64,000 nucleotides of DNA from Mucilaginibacter limnophilus. GTDB taxonomy: Bacteria > Bacteroidota > Bacteroidia > Sphingobacteriales > Sphingobacteriaceae. The translations under genes were made by a program, and so were the position numbers. The stretch is from positions 62,001-126,000 of the forward strand of contig NZ_SACK01000007.1 in the NCBI RefSeq assembly GCF_004005815.1, in the 5' to 3' direction. Positions 1-8,366 of the stretch are shown here, one piece after another; position 1 is the first letter of the stretch; every line of letters starts with the position of its first letter. The notes under the pieces are model-generated. The model was not told the origin of the DNA and ran no database searches. It saw nothing but the letters and a program-made list of their open reading frames with translations.

Positions 1-712
1 ACGCCCAAATGACTACTTTTACATACGACCCGCTTATAGGTGCGACGACAATTTCGGGTGCAAACGGATCGCCTGTGTTTTACAATTATGATCAGTCCGG
101 CAGGCTAACCGTTATTAAGGATCAAAACCGGAACACTACTAAAGCTTTTGTCTATAATTATAGGCCTGTCAACAGCGGCTTTATTACCGAGCCAACGATT
201 ACAACGCTTAAAGTAACCAACGGTAAAATAGACCTCGCATTTGAAAGTGTACCAGGTAGTAGTTCCTGTCAGATCCAATATCTGGATGTAACTGCGGGGG
301 CTACAGTCAGAACGACACTCAATTCAGCTTGTGGCAGCCCACAGCAAATAACAGTTCCGGTATCCGGGCATCTCTACAGGCTTTGGGTGATCAATACAGT
401 AATGGTGTAATTAAAGAATCGGAGCCTGAAGAAATAAATGTCCCTCCTTCTACGCCTATTGTCAATTCAGCAACCGTTAACGGTGCCAACATCACGGTCG
501 ATTTCACACCGCTTGCAGGTGCACCGGGATGCGCTATAGGCTATCTTGATATCGCCAATCCAAATGCATCCGTCGTTTTTTCAGGTGGAGACTGTACCTC
601 GCCGCGCGTGATAACAGTTCCGGCATTAGGTAAGACTTACAGAGTTTTTGTTCGTTCTTTCATAAATGCCAGTCCGATAGATTCAAATCCGATAGATGTT
701 ATTGTACCCTAA
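1..712 (+). pseudogene. C-terminal part of a YD-repeat (RHS-like) cell-surface protein, frameshifted
   Basis: The reading frame is open at the left edge, so the gene begins outside the window. The first residues (TYDPLIGATT, then YNYDQSGRLTVIKDQ) are typical of the last YD repeat in Bacteroidota RHS-like proteins. They are followed by two related ~75-residue beta-sandwich-like modules, each ending in a similar pattern (ITVPVSGHLYRLWV and ITVPALGKTYRVFV). The first frame stops at 408-410, but the homologous continuation (DQYSNGVIKESEPEE and the whole second module) is in the next frame to the stop at 710-712. One base appears to be missing at about 387-388. Either the gene is broken or there is a sequence error. 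It lies 41 bases before the next RHS gene in the same direction, as in tandem RHS loci. Confidence 0.75.
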
Positions 713-753
713 ATGAGCGTTTTATTATATCAACTAATCAAGCAATAAGCCGG

Positions 754-3700
754 ATGCGTTTAAACCAACAACCTAACCTGTCATTAGCAAGGCTTATAAC
801 AGTAGCGATCATTTCGGTATTTAGTATAACACCGGTATTTGCGCAGATATCGACGAACCAGAACTTTATTATCACGCGTGACATCAAGGTAGCGGGCAAG
901 ACGAGGCTTGGCGGAGTGACGAGCGTGAACCCGGACACAGCGGACCAGGTGATCAGCATCCAGTATTTCGACGGTCTTGGGCGTCCGCTACAGACAGTGC
1001 AGTTCAAGCAGTCGCCATCAGGCAAGGATATCATTCAGCCGTTCGGGTATGACGAGTATGGAAGAGAAGCGAAGAAGTACCTGCCCTACGCGACACCAAT
1101 GGCGACAGGCGCATACAGGCCTGACGCATTATTGCCGAACACCGGCCAGTCGGCCTATTATTCCGGAACTAACCCCGGTGTAGTGCAGACAGCGTATCCG
1201 TACGGGGTAACGGTTTTCGAGCCCTCGCCGCTCAACAGGGTAGCTGAACAAGGGTTCCCGGGAGCGGTATGGCAGCCGGTAACAGGTAACCGTACGGCAA
1301 CGACAGGCCGTACGGTAATGACTACGTATACCACAAACAACCTTACAGCGCTTAATACAACACCGGCTGATATCAATCGAGGCTCACAGCGTGTGGTATT
1401 ATGGCAAGCGGTTATCGGAACCAACCAGGTGCGCTCATTGCAGCGGGTGACAAACAAAGCCTACTATGATGCAGGAGAGCTGTATGTAACGATCACCAAA
1501 GACGAGAACTGGCAGCCAGCTGGTATTGCGAATGTTGATCCGGACGGCTGCGTAGGTACCGTTGAAGAGTATAAGGACAAGGAAGATCATGTAGTATTAA
1601 AGCGGACGTACAACAAAAGCGGCAGTACGGTACAAATGTTATCGACATACTATGTATATGATGACTTTGGTAACCTGAGCTTTGTGATCCCACCGAAAGC
1701 GAACGGGGATGTTGCTTCAGGCACGCTTACGCAGGCTACTTTGGACAACCTGTGCTACCAGTACCGTTATGATGGCAGGCAGCGCCTGACCCAGAAGAAG
1801 CTGCCCGGCAAAGGCTGGGAGTTTATGTTCTATAACACGCTTGACCAGGTGGTGGCGACACAGGACGCCGTTCAGCGGAGCAAGACATCCCAGGAGATCA
1901 CCTTTACTAAATACGACGCGATGGGCAGGGTAGTGATGACCGGCACAAAGATATATGCAACAGCTGCTGACCCGAACGCCGAGAACTCGCCCAGCATGAC
2001 GCTTCGCCAGAGCATCCAAAGCGAGATCGACGGTATCGCTACGAACTGGGAAACACCAGATGTAGCCAATGCTTCAGGGACAGGCTATACCAGCAGCGCT
2101 TTTCCTACAACAGCAGGCCTTACTTACCTGACGGTAAACTATTATGACCGGTACAGCAATATACTAGGCTTGCCGGCAACATATTCAGCACCGACAGGCG
2201 CCAGCAACATGACGACCGGCCTTCTGCTGGCCAGCAAGGTAGCCGTACTGAACCCGGCAACAGCCGCAGGTACGCAGCTGGCAATGTTGTTAACGGTAAA
2301 CTATTATGACAACAAAGCACAGGTCATCAAATCTTACAAGCAGCATTATGTAGGCGGCGCGGTAGCTGAGGGTAATTATGACACCTATGACAACACCTAC
2401 CGCTTTACCGGGCAATTGAACACCAGCCAGCGGCGCCATTATGTGAACGGCGCCTACCAGCAGTATATAGGTATGCAGTATGAATACGACCATGCGCTAC
2501 GCAAAACGAAGATCGGCAGGCAGATCACCAAGCTTGGCGCGCCGAGCGGCATACAGGTATACCTGTCAAAAACAGAATACAACGAGATAGGACAGGTAAC
2601 AGCCAAGCGTTACCACTCCACAGACGGCACGAACTACCTGGGACAGCAGACCTACAGCTACAACGAGCGGGGCTGGTTAAAAACACTAGGCACGGTAGGG
2701 CTCGGCGGCGCATTCAGCGAGTCGCTGAAGTACGAGGACCCGGATAACGAGACAGCCTCACCGCGTCAGTACAACGGCAATATCTCGCAGTTCAATTATA
2801 ACGGGGTAAACAGCGGCAATGTATCGTTTAAATACCAGTATGACAAGCTGAACAGGTTGACCAGCGCTGTAAGTGGTACGGGGCTTGACGAAATGGTTGC
2901 CTATGACGTTAACGGCAATATCACCTCACTCACCCGAGCAGTACCGGGTGGCAGCCCCTATACTCTCGGTTACTCTTATACCAGCAGCAATAACACAAAC
3001 CGGCTGAACACGGTGACCAAAAACACGGCAGCCTTCCGGACATACGGGACGAACTACGACGCGAACGGGAATGCCAAGACGAACGGCGAGGGCAGGACGA
3101 TCGCTTACAACCTGCTAAACCTGCCGCAGAAGATAACGTATACGCTAAACGGTTCGCAGACAGCGACCATCTATTATGACGCGACAGGCAGGAAGCTGCG
3201 TACGGTGAGCACCGCGGACGGCACCAGGGACTACGTAGATGGCATTGTTTACAATGGTGGTAACATCGAATACATACAAACGGAAGAAGGTAGAGCGCTG
3301 CTGCCGGCGCCTGGGCCAAATGTACAGGATATCTACTATTACCAGTACGATCTGAAGGACTACCTGGGCAACACGAGGGCATCCTTCCAGCGCGACCCTA
3401 CGAATACCACCATGCTAGTACCGCAGCTCATTCAGGAAGACGAATATTACGCATTCGGCCTTCGCCGCAGCAGACAAAATCCGGATAATAACCGTTATCT
3501 TTATAACGGCAAAAAGCTGATGGCTGACTTAACTGACCAGTACGATTACGGCGCAAGGTTGTATGATCCGGTAATTGCACGTTTGGTTACAATAGATCCG
3601 CTTGCTGAAAAAACCCATGATATAGGTTCGTACACTTACGTGCTGAACAATCCAATAAAAATGATGGATAATGATGGAAGGTATGCGGTTTCAGTTCATT

Positions 3701-4344
3701 ATAATATCACTTACAAAGCTTTATTGGCATTAGGCTATTCAAAAAAGGATGCTGATGTGATGGCTCATTATTCAAGTACGTATGCTGACCATCCTTCTTT
3801 CGGAGTACTGTATATGGATTGGTGGGTACATACAACAAATACACGTTTTAATGGATATAGAGCTGGAATTGACTACAGTAAAACTGCGGAATCTCAAGAT
3901 GAAAAGAACAGTATGTGGCACTCAATGATGAGTGATGCTGAAGCGGATGCTGGAATGACCGAAGAGCAAGCTACTTTAAGGGGATTGAAATTTGGCTGGG
4001 ATAATGTTTTTGCTTCTAATGGTGGTGAAGATTTAGGTAAATTAGGACAAGGCATCCATGCCTTACAGGACGCAACAGCCCACATGGGGGTTAAGACTAA
4101 TGACCATTTAGGATTTAACTTGCCATCAGCTGGTAAAATGCTAAATGATTTGTGGGGGTCTACTATGGCGGCATCAATTCTTACCCGTTCAGCAGGTATT
4201 ATAACACGTTTGATGGCAGGTAAAAAAGTAGCGTTTAAAAAAGATGAAGAATTGAATCTTCAAGGCATATCAAAAGATCAATTCAGTCAGGCAATAAAGT
4301 TACTAATAGGTGCAGGGTTTCAAGGGACGATTAAAATGAATTAA
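754..4344 (+). CDS. DUF6443/RHS-repeat polymorphic toxin with Zn-phospholipase-C-like C-terminal tip
   Basis: This is a 1196-residue secreted protein. A Sec-type signal peptide (about residues 1-30, ending VFAQ) is followed by a DUF6443 domain (about 35-150; FDGLGRPLQTV), a long run of YD repeats, and the RHS core motif YDYGARLYDP at 930-939 with PLAEK and NNPIKMMDNDG (to 975). The variable tip is residues 977-1196. It contains H1005, H1013, H1026, H1056 and an H-x3-D-x3-H motif (H1102, D1106, H1110 in HALQDATAH), the spacing used for zinc in phospholipase C/P1-nuclease folds. I therefore infer a zinc-dependent hydrolase, possibly a membrane-lipid phospholipase; this is inference. The core is GC-rich and the tip AT-rich (36 of 60 bases G/C at 2401-2460, 18 of 60 at 4201-4260), the usual sign of tip exchange. 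The likely immunity gene starts one base after the stop codon. Confidence 0.88.
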   Translation: MRLNQQPNLSLARLITVAIISVFSITPVFAQISTNQNFIITRDIKVAGKTRLGGVTSVNPDTADQVISIQYFDGLGRPLQTVQFKQSPSGKDIIQPFGYDEYGREAKKYLPYATPMATGAYRPDALLPNTGQSAYYSGTNPGVVQTAYPYGVTVFEPSPLNRVAEQGFPGAVWQPVTGNRTATTGRTVMTTYTTNNLTALNTTPADINRGSQRVVLWQAVIGTNQVRSLQRVTNKAYYDAGELYVTITKDENWQPAGIANVDPDGCVGTVEEYKDKEDHVVLKRTYNKSGSTVQMLSTYYVYDDFGNLSFVIPPKANGDVASGTLTQATLDNLCYQYRYDGRQRLTQKKLPGKGWEFMFYNTLDQVVATQDAVQRSKTSQEITFTKYDAMGRVVMTGTKIYATAADPNAENSPSMTLRQSIQSEIDGIATNWETPDVANASGTGYTSSAFPTTAGLTYLTVNYYDRYSNILGLPATYSAPTGASNMTTGLLLASKVAVLNPATAAGTQLAMLLTVNYYDNKAQVIKSYKQHYVGGAVAEGNYDTYDNTYRFTGQLNTSQRRHYVNGAYQQYIGMQYEYDHALRKTKIGRQITKLGAPSGIQVYLSKTEYNEIGQVTAKRYHSTDGTNYLGQQTYSYNERGWLKTLGTVGLGGAFSESLKYEDPDNETASPRQYNGNISQFNYNGVNSGNVSFKYQYDKLNRLTSAVSGTGLDEMVAYDVNGNITSLTRAVPGGSPYTLGYSYTSSNNTNRLNTVTKNTAAFRTYGTNYDANGNAKTNGEGRTIAYNLLNLPQKITYTLNGSQTATIYYDATGRKLRTVSTADGTRDYVDGIVYNGGNIEYIQTEEGRALLPAPGPNVQDIYYYQYDLKDYLGNTRASFQRDPTNTTMLVPQLIQEDEYYAFGLRRSRQNPDNNRYLYNGKKLMADLTDQYDYGARLYDPVIARLVTIDPLAEKTHDIGSYTYVLNNPIKMMDNDGRYAVSVHYNITYKALLALGYSKKDADVMAHYSSTYADHPSFGVLYMDWWVHTTNTRFNGYRAGIDYSKTAESQDEKNSMWHSMMSDAEADAGMTEEQATLRGLKFGWDNVFASNGGEDLGKLGQGIHALQDATAHMGVKTNDHLGFNLPSAGKMLNDLWGSTMAASILTRSAGIITRLMAGKKVAFKKDEELNLQGISKDQFSQAIKLLIGAGFQGTIKMN

Positions 4345-4345
4345 T

Positions 4346-4543
4346 ATGAGTTTAATAATTCAAATTATTAGAGTGGTTACATTTGTATTGCTAGGTATAA
4401 CAATATTCATGTGGATTATATATCATGCAAGTGGGCATAAAATACCTATGAGAACCGACATATCATTTGGTTTAACTATAGGAGTATTGACCTGTATAGT
4501 TTTTCTGATGAGGTTTTTAGCGTATAAAATTAAGAGTAGATGA
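4346..4543 (+). CDS. Small two-helix membrane protein, candidate immunity protein to the RHS tip toxin
   Basis: This 65-residue protein begins one base after the toxin stop codon, so the two are almost certainly co-transcribed and translationally coupled. It has two hydrophobic segments, about residues 5-27 and 40-60, separated by a short polar loop (SGHKIPMRTD), and a basic C-terminus (YKIKSR). I do not recognise a family. The position directly behind an RHS tip and the similar low GC content fit an immunity protein, and a membrane location would suit a toxin that attacks phospholipid from the outside or periplasmic side. A simple hypothetical membrane protein carried along with the tip remains possible. 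Confidence 0.6.
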   Translation: MSLIIQIIRVVTFVLLGITIFMWIIYHASGHKIPMRTDISFGLTIGVLTCIVFLMRFLAYKIKSR

Positions 4544-4691
4544 TTAGCTGGTACTGTTTCCCTAAACTGCTCCTACCTTTCGCGGCATTGTTGTTTAGCA
4601 TGCTCCTGTTCACAGAGCACCTTTGTCGGTATTGTAATCTTCCTTTTTCTTCAACTACCATTTATAAATGAAATTCCAACACGATTAAAAA

Positions 4692-4904
4692 ATGAAGTTA
4701 TTTTACTATTTATCTATATTAAGTTTTTTTTGTCTTAACATAAAGTTAGCTTATAGCCAGGATGATCCAAACATACCTCCCAATTACATAGGGCAAACAC
4801 CCAATAGTTATTCATTTAGTAAATTGAATAACGTTCCTTTAAACCTCTTTACAGGTCAAATTGATTTAAGCGTGCCGCTGTTCGAAAAAAAATGTTTTTG
4901 TTGA
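4692..4904 (+). pseudogene. N-terminal stub of another YD-repeat/RHS-like protein
   Basis: The 70 codons start with a clear signal peptide (cut near AYSQ) and continue with PNYIGQTPNSYSFSKLNN and LFTGQIDLSVPLF, the usual mature N-terminus of long Bacteroidota YD-repeat proteins. Such proteins normally run for well over 800 residues, but here the frame closes with KKCFC and a stop right after an A8 run (4885-4892). Neither alternative frame continues the family pattern, so this looks like a breakpoint rather than a simple frameshift. It is probably a remnant of a tandem RHS copy. Confidence 0.7.
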
Positions 4905-4997
4905 ATTTCAACTTAGCCCTGAAATGCGTGCGTTGGGGATGTTTACGGTTGTAATAACTCCCTCGGGTGTTACCCGGCGTATCCGGTCGTTAGCTGA

Positions 4998-5105
4998 TTC
5001 GGCAAGACCAATGTTTTAAGTGAAGACAAAGAAGCGTATATAAACGCCGGAATGGACGATTACCTGTCGAAGCCGATCAGCCTGCGATGCCCAATGCCGC
5101 TTTAA
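4998..5105 (+). pseudogene. Scrap of a response-regulator receiver domain from a hybrid histidine kinase
   Basis: One frame reads FGKTNVLSEDKEAYINAGMD and then DYLSKPIS, followed by an unrelated tail and a stop at 5103-5105. The pattern A-x-T-x-N-V, E-D-x-E, A-G-M-D-D-Y-L-x-K-P-I is the last third of a CheY-like receiver domain (conserved Lys in KP) as found in hybrid sensor kinases. A stop codon in the same frame lies just upstream at 4995-4997, and no phospho-acceptor Asp region is present. It is gene debris between the RHS stub and the recombinase. Confidence 0.6.
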
Positions 5106-5501
5106 TTTCTTTTATATGCTTTAAGCAGACGCTTTCAAAAGCTGTACCACTCCAGCTTCGCCATGAAGAACTTGCATGACTCTCTCGTACAATACAGCTT
5201 ACCGTCACACTTTGTTGCAGGTATTTGTCAGACTGTACAATAGCTATAAAATAGGACTTGTACAAAATGATATCAAACTAGAAAGTCGGTTTAATTGACA
5301 TTATACTTAAAACACACCAAAACTCATCTACAATTACAAAATCGTAAAACGGTTGACATCAGATATCAAAAAGAATTGTTGATTTATACTCTGGAAAATG
5401 ATAACAAGTTTAAGTCTTAATCTTTATTCTGACGCCTGCTTTTAATCAAAAAAATACCCGGAGAGTGTCTAACTACTGGGGCAGTATAGATTAGTGCCTT
5501 A
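5106..5501. other. Gene-free stretch between the debris and the recombinase
   Basis: About 400 bases with no reading frame that resembles a protein. The only longer open frame (5077-5265, minus) has unnatural composition. No terminator, promoter or repeat stands out. Together with the two fragments to the left, this looks like the decayed interior of a mobile island. Confidence 0.5.
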
Positions 5502-6815
5502 TTAAAGTGCCACTTGCCGAAGTTCACCGTCCTCGGTAAACAACGTGTGTTTTACTAACGAATACGTTTTACTAATAAGCTGCCTTCTCACCCGGGTATA
5601 GCGCTGGGTTGTCCTTATTGACTTATGGCCAAGCATCTTGCTAACTTCCGCAAGTGAAAACCCCATCTCATTAAGCATAATATCTGCAAATGTATGCCTT
5701 GCCAGATGGGTATTTAATTCCCGCCTAATTCCGCATATGACCGCCAGCTCTTTCAGATAACCATTATAGCGAGCATTGCTGTTGACCGGTATCAAAAGGC
5801 CTTTTTTAGTCCGGCATGGGTGATCTTCGTATCGTTTTAAAATCACATCGATGATTGGCATAATCGGAACCATCTCAGCAACGTTCGTTTTACCACGGTC
5901 CTTGATTAACCAGCGTTCACCTGAAATCCCAACAGGTATAATATTCTCCGTGCTAATCGCATACACATCCTGAAACGCAAACCCGGTAAAACATTGAAAA
6001 ATGAAAGCGTCCCTGACTTCTGACAAACGCTGTATAGGCAAGTCCTTACGCCAGATTTTATTAACCTCATACATTTCCAACGGCGGAATTTCTGTTTCGT
6101 CGCCACCGCATTTAAAGCGCTGAATTGGATTCTTATGAATCCAATTGCTCGTTTCCGCGAACGTCAATATCTCCTTGGTGTTTTTAATTTGCTTTTTTGC
6201 TGCTGCTTCACCGATAACTTTATCATTCTCTACTGTTAGATAATGATAAAACTGCTTTGCAAAAACAAATTCAATTTCCTCCAACTCTAAGTCAGTAGCT
6301 CGGTACTGAAATTGTAAAAAATTTACTAACTTTTTACGGGTAGCACGCCATTGCTTAAGCGTCTCAGCTGAACGCAAACCTTTCTCAACCATTTTTGCAA
6401 AGTTGGCAATGTGTATGTCCGTGGCTTGAAGAAGCGTTGGCAAAGGTTCTTTCCTTTTACCCACGTGGCGCTTTTTTTGTTGCTTTCGCTGTCCAACTTC
6501 TTTTCCACAATAGAGATTTTTTAGCATTAACGGAGTAATTCTCTCATATTGAGTCTGCAACACAATGAAATAGCGATTGAGGTCTACTGACAACTCGATA
6601 ATTTTCAAGTTTGTCTCTCTCGCAGCAATAGTGTCTCCTAATGCTTTTTTGTTTTCGCGGCACCATTCATTAATATGGACCTTCTTACCTATGGATATTT
6701 CTTCTTCAAGTTCTCCATCGATACTTATGCGGCAAATTACCGGCGCGTAGCCATTTTTATCGGCTTTTGATTTCCTGTGCCAGAACAACAGGTTTAAATT
6801 TTGGTGATTTTTCAC
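5502..6815 (-). CDS. Tyrosine recombinase/integrase (Bacteroidota mobile-element type)
   Basis: The protein has 437 residues and starts with GTG at 6815. It has an N-terminal arm-binding domain (about 5-100; FWHRKSKADKNGYAPVICRI), a SAM-like core-binding domain (about 130-230) and a C-terminal catalytic domain. The box II residues are H370-x2-R373 (HLARHTF), H397 (LGHKS) and the nucleophile Y406 (TTQRYTRV). The first catalytic Arg, normally in T-G-L-R, is replaced by Ala280 (TGFAFQDV). Bacteroidota integrases related to IntDOT are known to lack this Arg, so loss of activity should not be assumed. The gene points away from tRNA-Lys(TTT), with a repeat cluster in between, which is the usual layout of an island integrated at a tRNA 3' end. 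Confidence 0.93.
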   Translation of the reverse strand: MKNHQNLNLLFWHRKSKADKNGYAPVICRISIDGELEEEISIGKKVHINEWCRENKKALGDTIAARETNLKIIELSVDLNRYFIVLQTQYERITPLMLKNLYCGKEVGQRKQQKKRHVGKRKEPLPTLLQATDIHIANFAKMVEKGLRSAETLKQWRATRKKLVNFLQFQYRATDLELEEIEFVFAKQFYHYLTVENDKVIGEAAAKKQIKNTKEILTFAETSNWIHKNPIQRFKCGGDETEIPPLEMYEVNKIWRKDLPIQRLSEVRDAFIFQCFTGFAFQDVYAISTENIIPVGISGERWLIKDRGKTNVAEMVPIMPIIDVILKRYEDHPCRTKKGLLIPVNSNARYNGYLKELAVICGIRRELNTHLARHTFADIMLNEMGFSLAEVSKMLGHKSIRTTQRYTRVRRQLISKTYSLVKHTLFTEDGELRQVAL

Positions 6816-6817
6816 AA

Positions 6818-6971
6818 TTGGGCACCATTTTAAGTTAATAAATCGAGTTATTCCGGTAGCTACCGGAGATACGCAGATTATTTAAAATACTATCTCACAA
6901 GTCATTCCCACAATTCCAGGTGCCCAAATTTAATATTCCAGGTGCCCAACTAATTGGGCACCTGGAATATT
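6818..6971. repeat. Repeat cluster with perfect 18-bp inverted repeat, candidate recombinase binding/attachment region
   Basis: A 15-bp unit, attccaggtgcccaa, occurs at 6913-6927 and again inside 6932-6949, and in inverted orientation inside 6954-6971. The last two form a perfect palindrome with 18-bp arms (6932-6949 and 6954-6971) and a 4-base loop. The core ttgggcacc also occurs at 6818-6826, directly before the recombinase GTG start. Four copies of one core between a tyrosine recombinase and a tRNA suggest arm-type or regulatory sites for the recombinase; a transcription terminator for an island transcript is an alternative, although no T-run follows the hairpin. Confidence 0.7.
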
Positions 6972-7074
6972 GGTTTTATTTGATAAAAATTGATTTGTTA
7001 ATTTGTAAAAAGTGCGTTTTAAACGAAAAAAGGCGCATTTGCATGCGCCTTACTCTCTGATTTTTGTTTTCCGG

Positions 7075-7147
7075 TGATCCCGCTGGGACTCGAACCCAGG
7101 ACCCCAACATTAAAAGTGTTATGCTCTACCGGCTGAGCTACGGAATC
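7075..7147 (-). tRNA. tRNA-Lys (anticodon TTT)
   Basis: Read on the minus strand, the acceptor halves gattccg and cgggatc pair. The D stem is gctc/gagc, the anticodon stem taaca/tgttg with loop cttttaa (anticodon TTT), and the T arm ctggg-ttcgagt-cccag. The discriminator is A and CCA is not encoded. The 3' end faces the recombinase, so this gene is the likely attachment site of the island to its left. Confidence 0.95.
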
Positions 7148-7175
7148 ATCCTTTACCGTTTCCGTTAAAGTGGTG

Positions 7176-7206
7176 CAAATATAGAAGTATTATACAAAGT
7201 GCGCAA
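7176..7206 (-). promoter_or_regulatory. Bacteroidota-type promoter for tRNA-Lys
   Basis: On the minus strand TATATTTG (7176-7183) matches the TAnnTTTG -7 element, and TTG (7204-7206) lies 20 bases upstream as the -33 element. The start of tRNA-Lys follows about 28 bases downstream. Confidence 0.65.
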
Positions 7207-7262
7207 GCCAAATTTCATTTTATTTTAAAACAGTTAATAATGCCTTAATTGTCAATGCACTA

Positions 7263-8261
7263 TTATTTAAATTCAGCTATCCGGCCATCATTACCGGCTA
7301 ATAAAATCAGCTTTCCCTTCCGGGCTTTACGGCATACGTTAAAACTTCTGTTATCTATTTGCTCCCAACTTTTTCCATCATTTATGCTCAAATTACTTCC
7401 TGAAGTGCCTGTAGCTAAATAAGTTGTGCCATTACAATACTCAACGCATGATTGATAACCAAGTGGGCCTTTCCGGGAAAGCACTGTTTCAACTTTCGTT
7501 ACAGAACACGCCACTGAGTCAGTATTTTTATCATTCGCATAGTCACCTCCTACAATAACATATTTATTATAATGAATTGCCAAAGAAAAAGCTCCCTGGC
7601 TGGCCTTACCACGCTTTATTGGAATGTTAAAGTTCTTTATATCAAAAGAATTGAATACAAGCAGCCTACTTTTTACACCTCCGGTAACTAAATACAAGTT
7701 GGATTTATCAGCCCTAAAACAAGTGCCGCTTGCAGCAAAAGCAGCCTCGTTGGTAATTGCTTCAGGAGAGATATCTTGTCTTTCAACCCATTTATTACCT
7801 GCATCTTTTGTTTCAAGCAACAGAAATTTTCCATTTACCGGATCGCCAATAACCCATCCATGCTTTTTATTAATAAAGTCCATAGCATCTAAAAAGTATA
7901 AGCTGTCATTATTTCGATAGCATACTTTCCAATTCACTCCGCTATCAACGGTTTTTAAGATTAAAGCAGGAGAGCCTGAAGCTATAATAATTGCTTCTTT
8001 ATCATCAAATGCATCTACATCTCTGAAATCAGCACTTTCAAAGCCTTTTACCTGTTGCCAACGCCATGTCTTTCCGCCATCGGTAGTCAAACCAACGCTA
8101 CCTTTACTTCCACTTACCCATGCAGTATTATCATCAACAACTGTTAAGCCCCTTAGGCTTATACCGGTTTTAGTATGTAAAATGTTTATTTTTTGTGCTT
8201 CCGACTTAATTACTATAACAATAAAAAATATAGTTATAGAGTTTCTTATAAAATTGTTCAT
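7263..8261 (-). CDS. Secreted Ycf48-like/BNR beta-propeller protein
   Basis: This 332-residue protein has an N-terminal signal peptide (about 1-22). Repeated blade motifs follow: WVSGSKGSVGLTTDGGKTW near 50-70, ILKTVDSGVNWK, LLLETKDAGNKW and LSINDGKSWEQ. The recurring pattern T-x-D-G-G-K-x-W is that of sialidase Asp boxes and of Ycf48/photosystem-assembly-like propellers, annotated in Bacteroidota as oxidoreductase or YCF48-related. No enzymatic residues can be assigned, so a scaffold or binding role in the periplasm or on the surface is the safest reading. It stands alone, between the tRNA-Lys and tRNA-Leu genes. Confidence 0.75.
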   Translation of the reverse strand: MNNFIRNSITIFFIVIVIKSEAQKINILHTKTGISLRGLTVVDDNTAWVSGSKGSVGLTTDGGKTWRWQQVKGFESADFRDVDAFDDKEAIIIASGSPALILKTVDSGVNWKVCYRNNDSLYFLDAMDFINKKHGWVIGDPVNGKFLLLETKDAGNKWVERQDISPEAITNEAAFAASGTCFRADKSNLYLVTGGVKSRLLVFNSFDIKNFNIPIKRGKASQGAFSLAIHYNKYVIVGGDYANDKNTDSVACSVTKVETVLSRKGPLGYQSCVEYCNGTTYLATGTSGSNLSINDGKSWEQIDNRSFNVCRKARKGKLILLAGNDGRIAEFK

Positions 8262-8322
8262 AAAGCAATTTAATCATGATCTTATAATTTAATAATAATT
8301 TCAGTCGAAATTGTAAAACTTA

Positions 8323-8330
8323 TATATTTG
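8323..8330 (+). promoter_or_regulatory. -7 promoter element for the tRNA-Leu pair
   Basis: TATATTTG matches TAnnTTTG and lies 37 bases before the first tRNA-Leu. The base tract 20 bases upstream (tttc, 8299-8302) is only a partial -33 match. Confidence 0.5.
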
Positions 8331-8366
8331 CAGCCCGTTGCATAAGGCTTATGTCTTTTACAACCG

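Noticed and set aside
2930..3382. 150-codon frame antisense to the RHS core
   Set aside because: Cys/Ser/Arg-rich shadow of YD-repeat codons.
5077..5265. Open frame of 62 codons on the minus strand near the recombinase
   Set aside because: Ser/Cys-rich, no start signal, and it overlaps the receiver-domain scrap; composition looks random.
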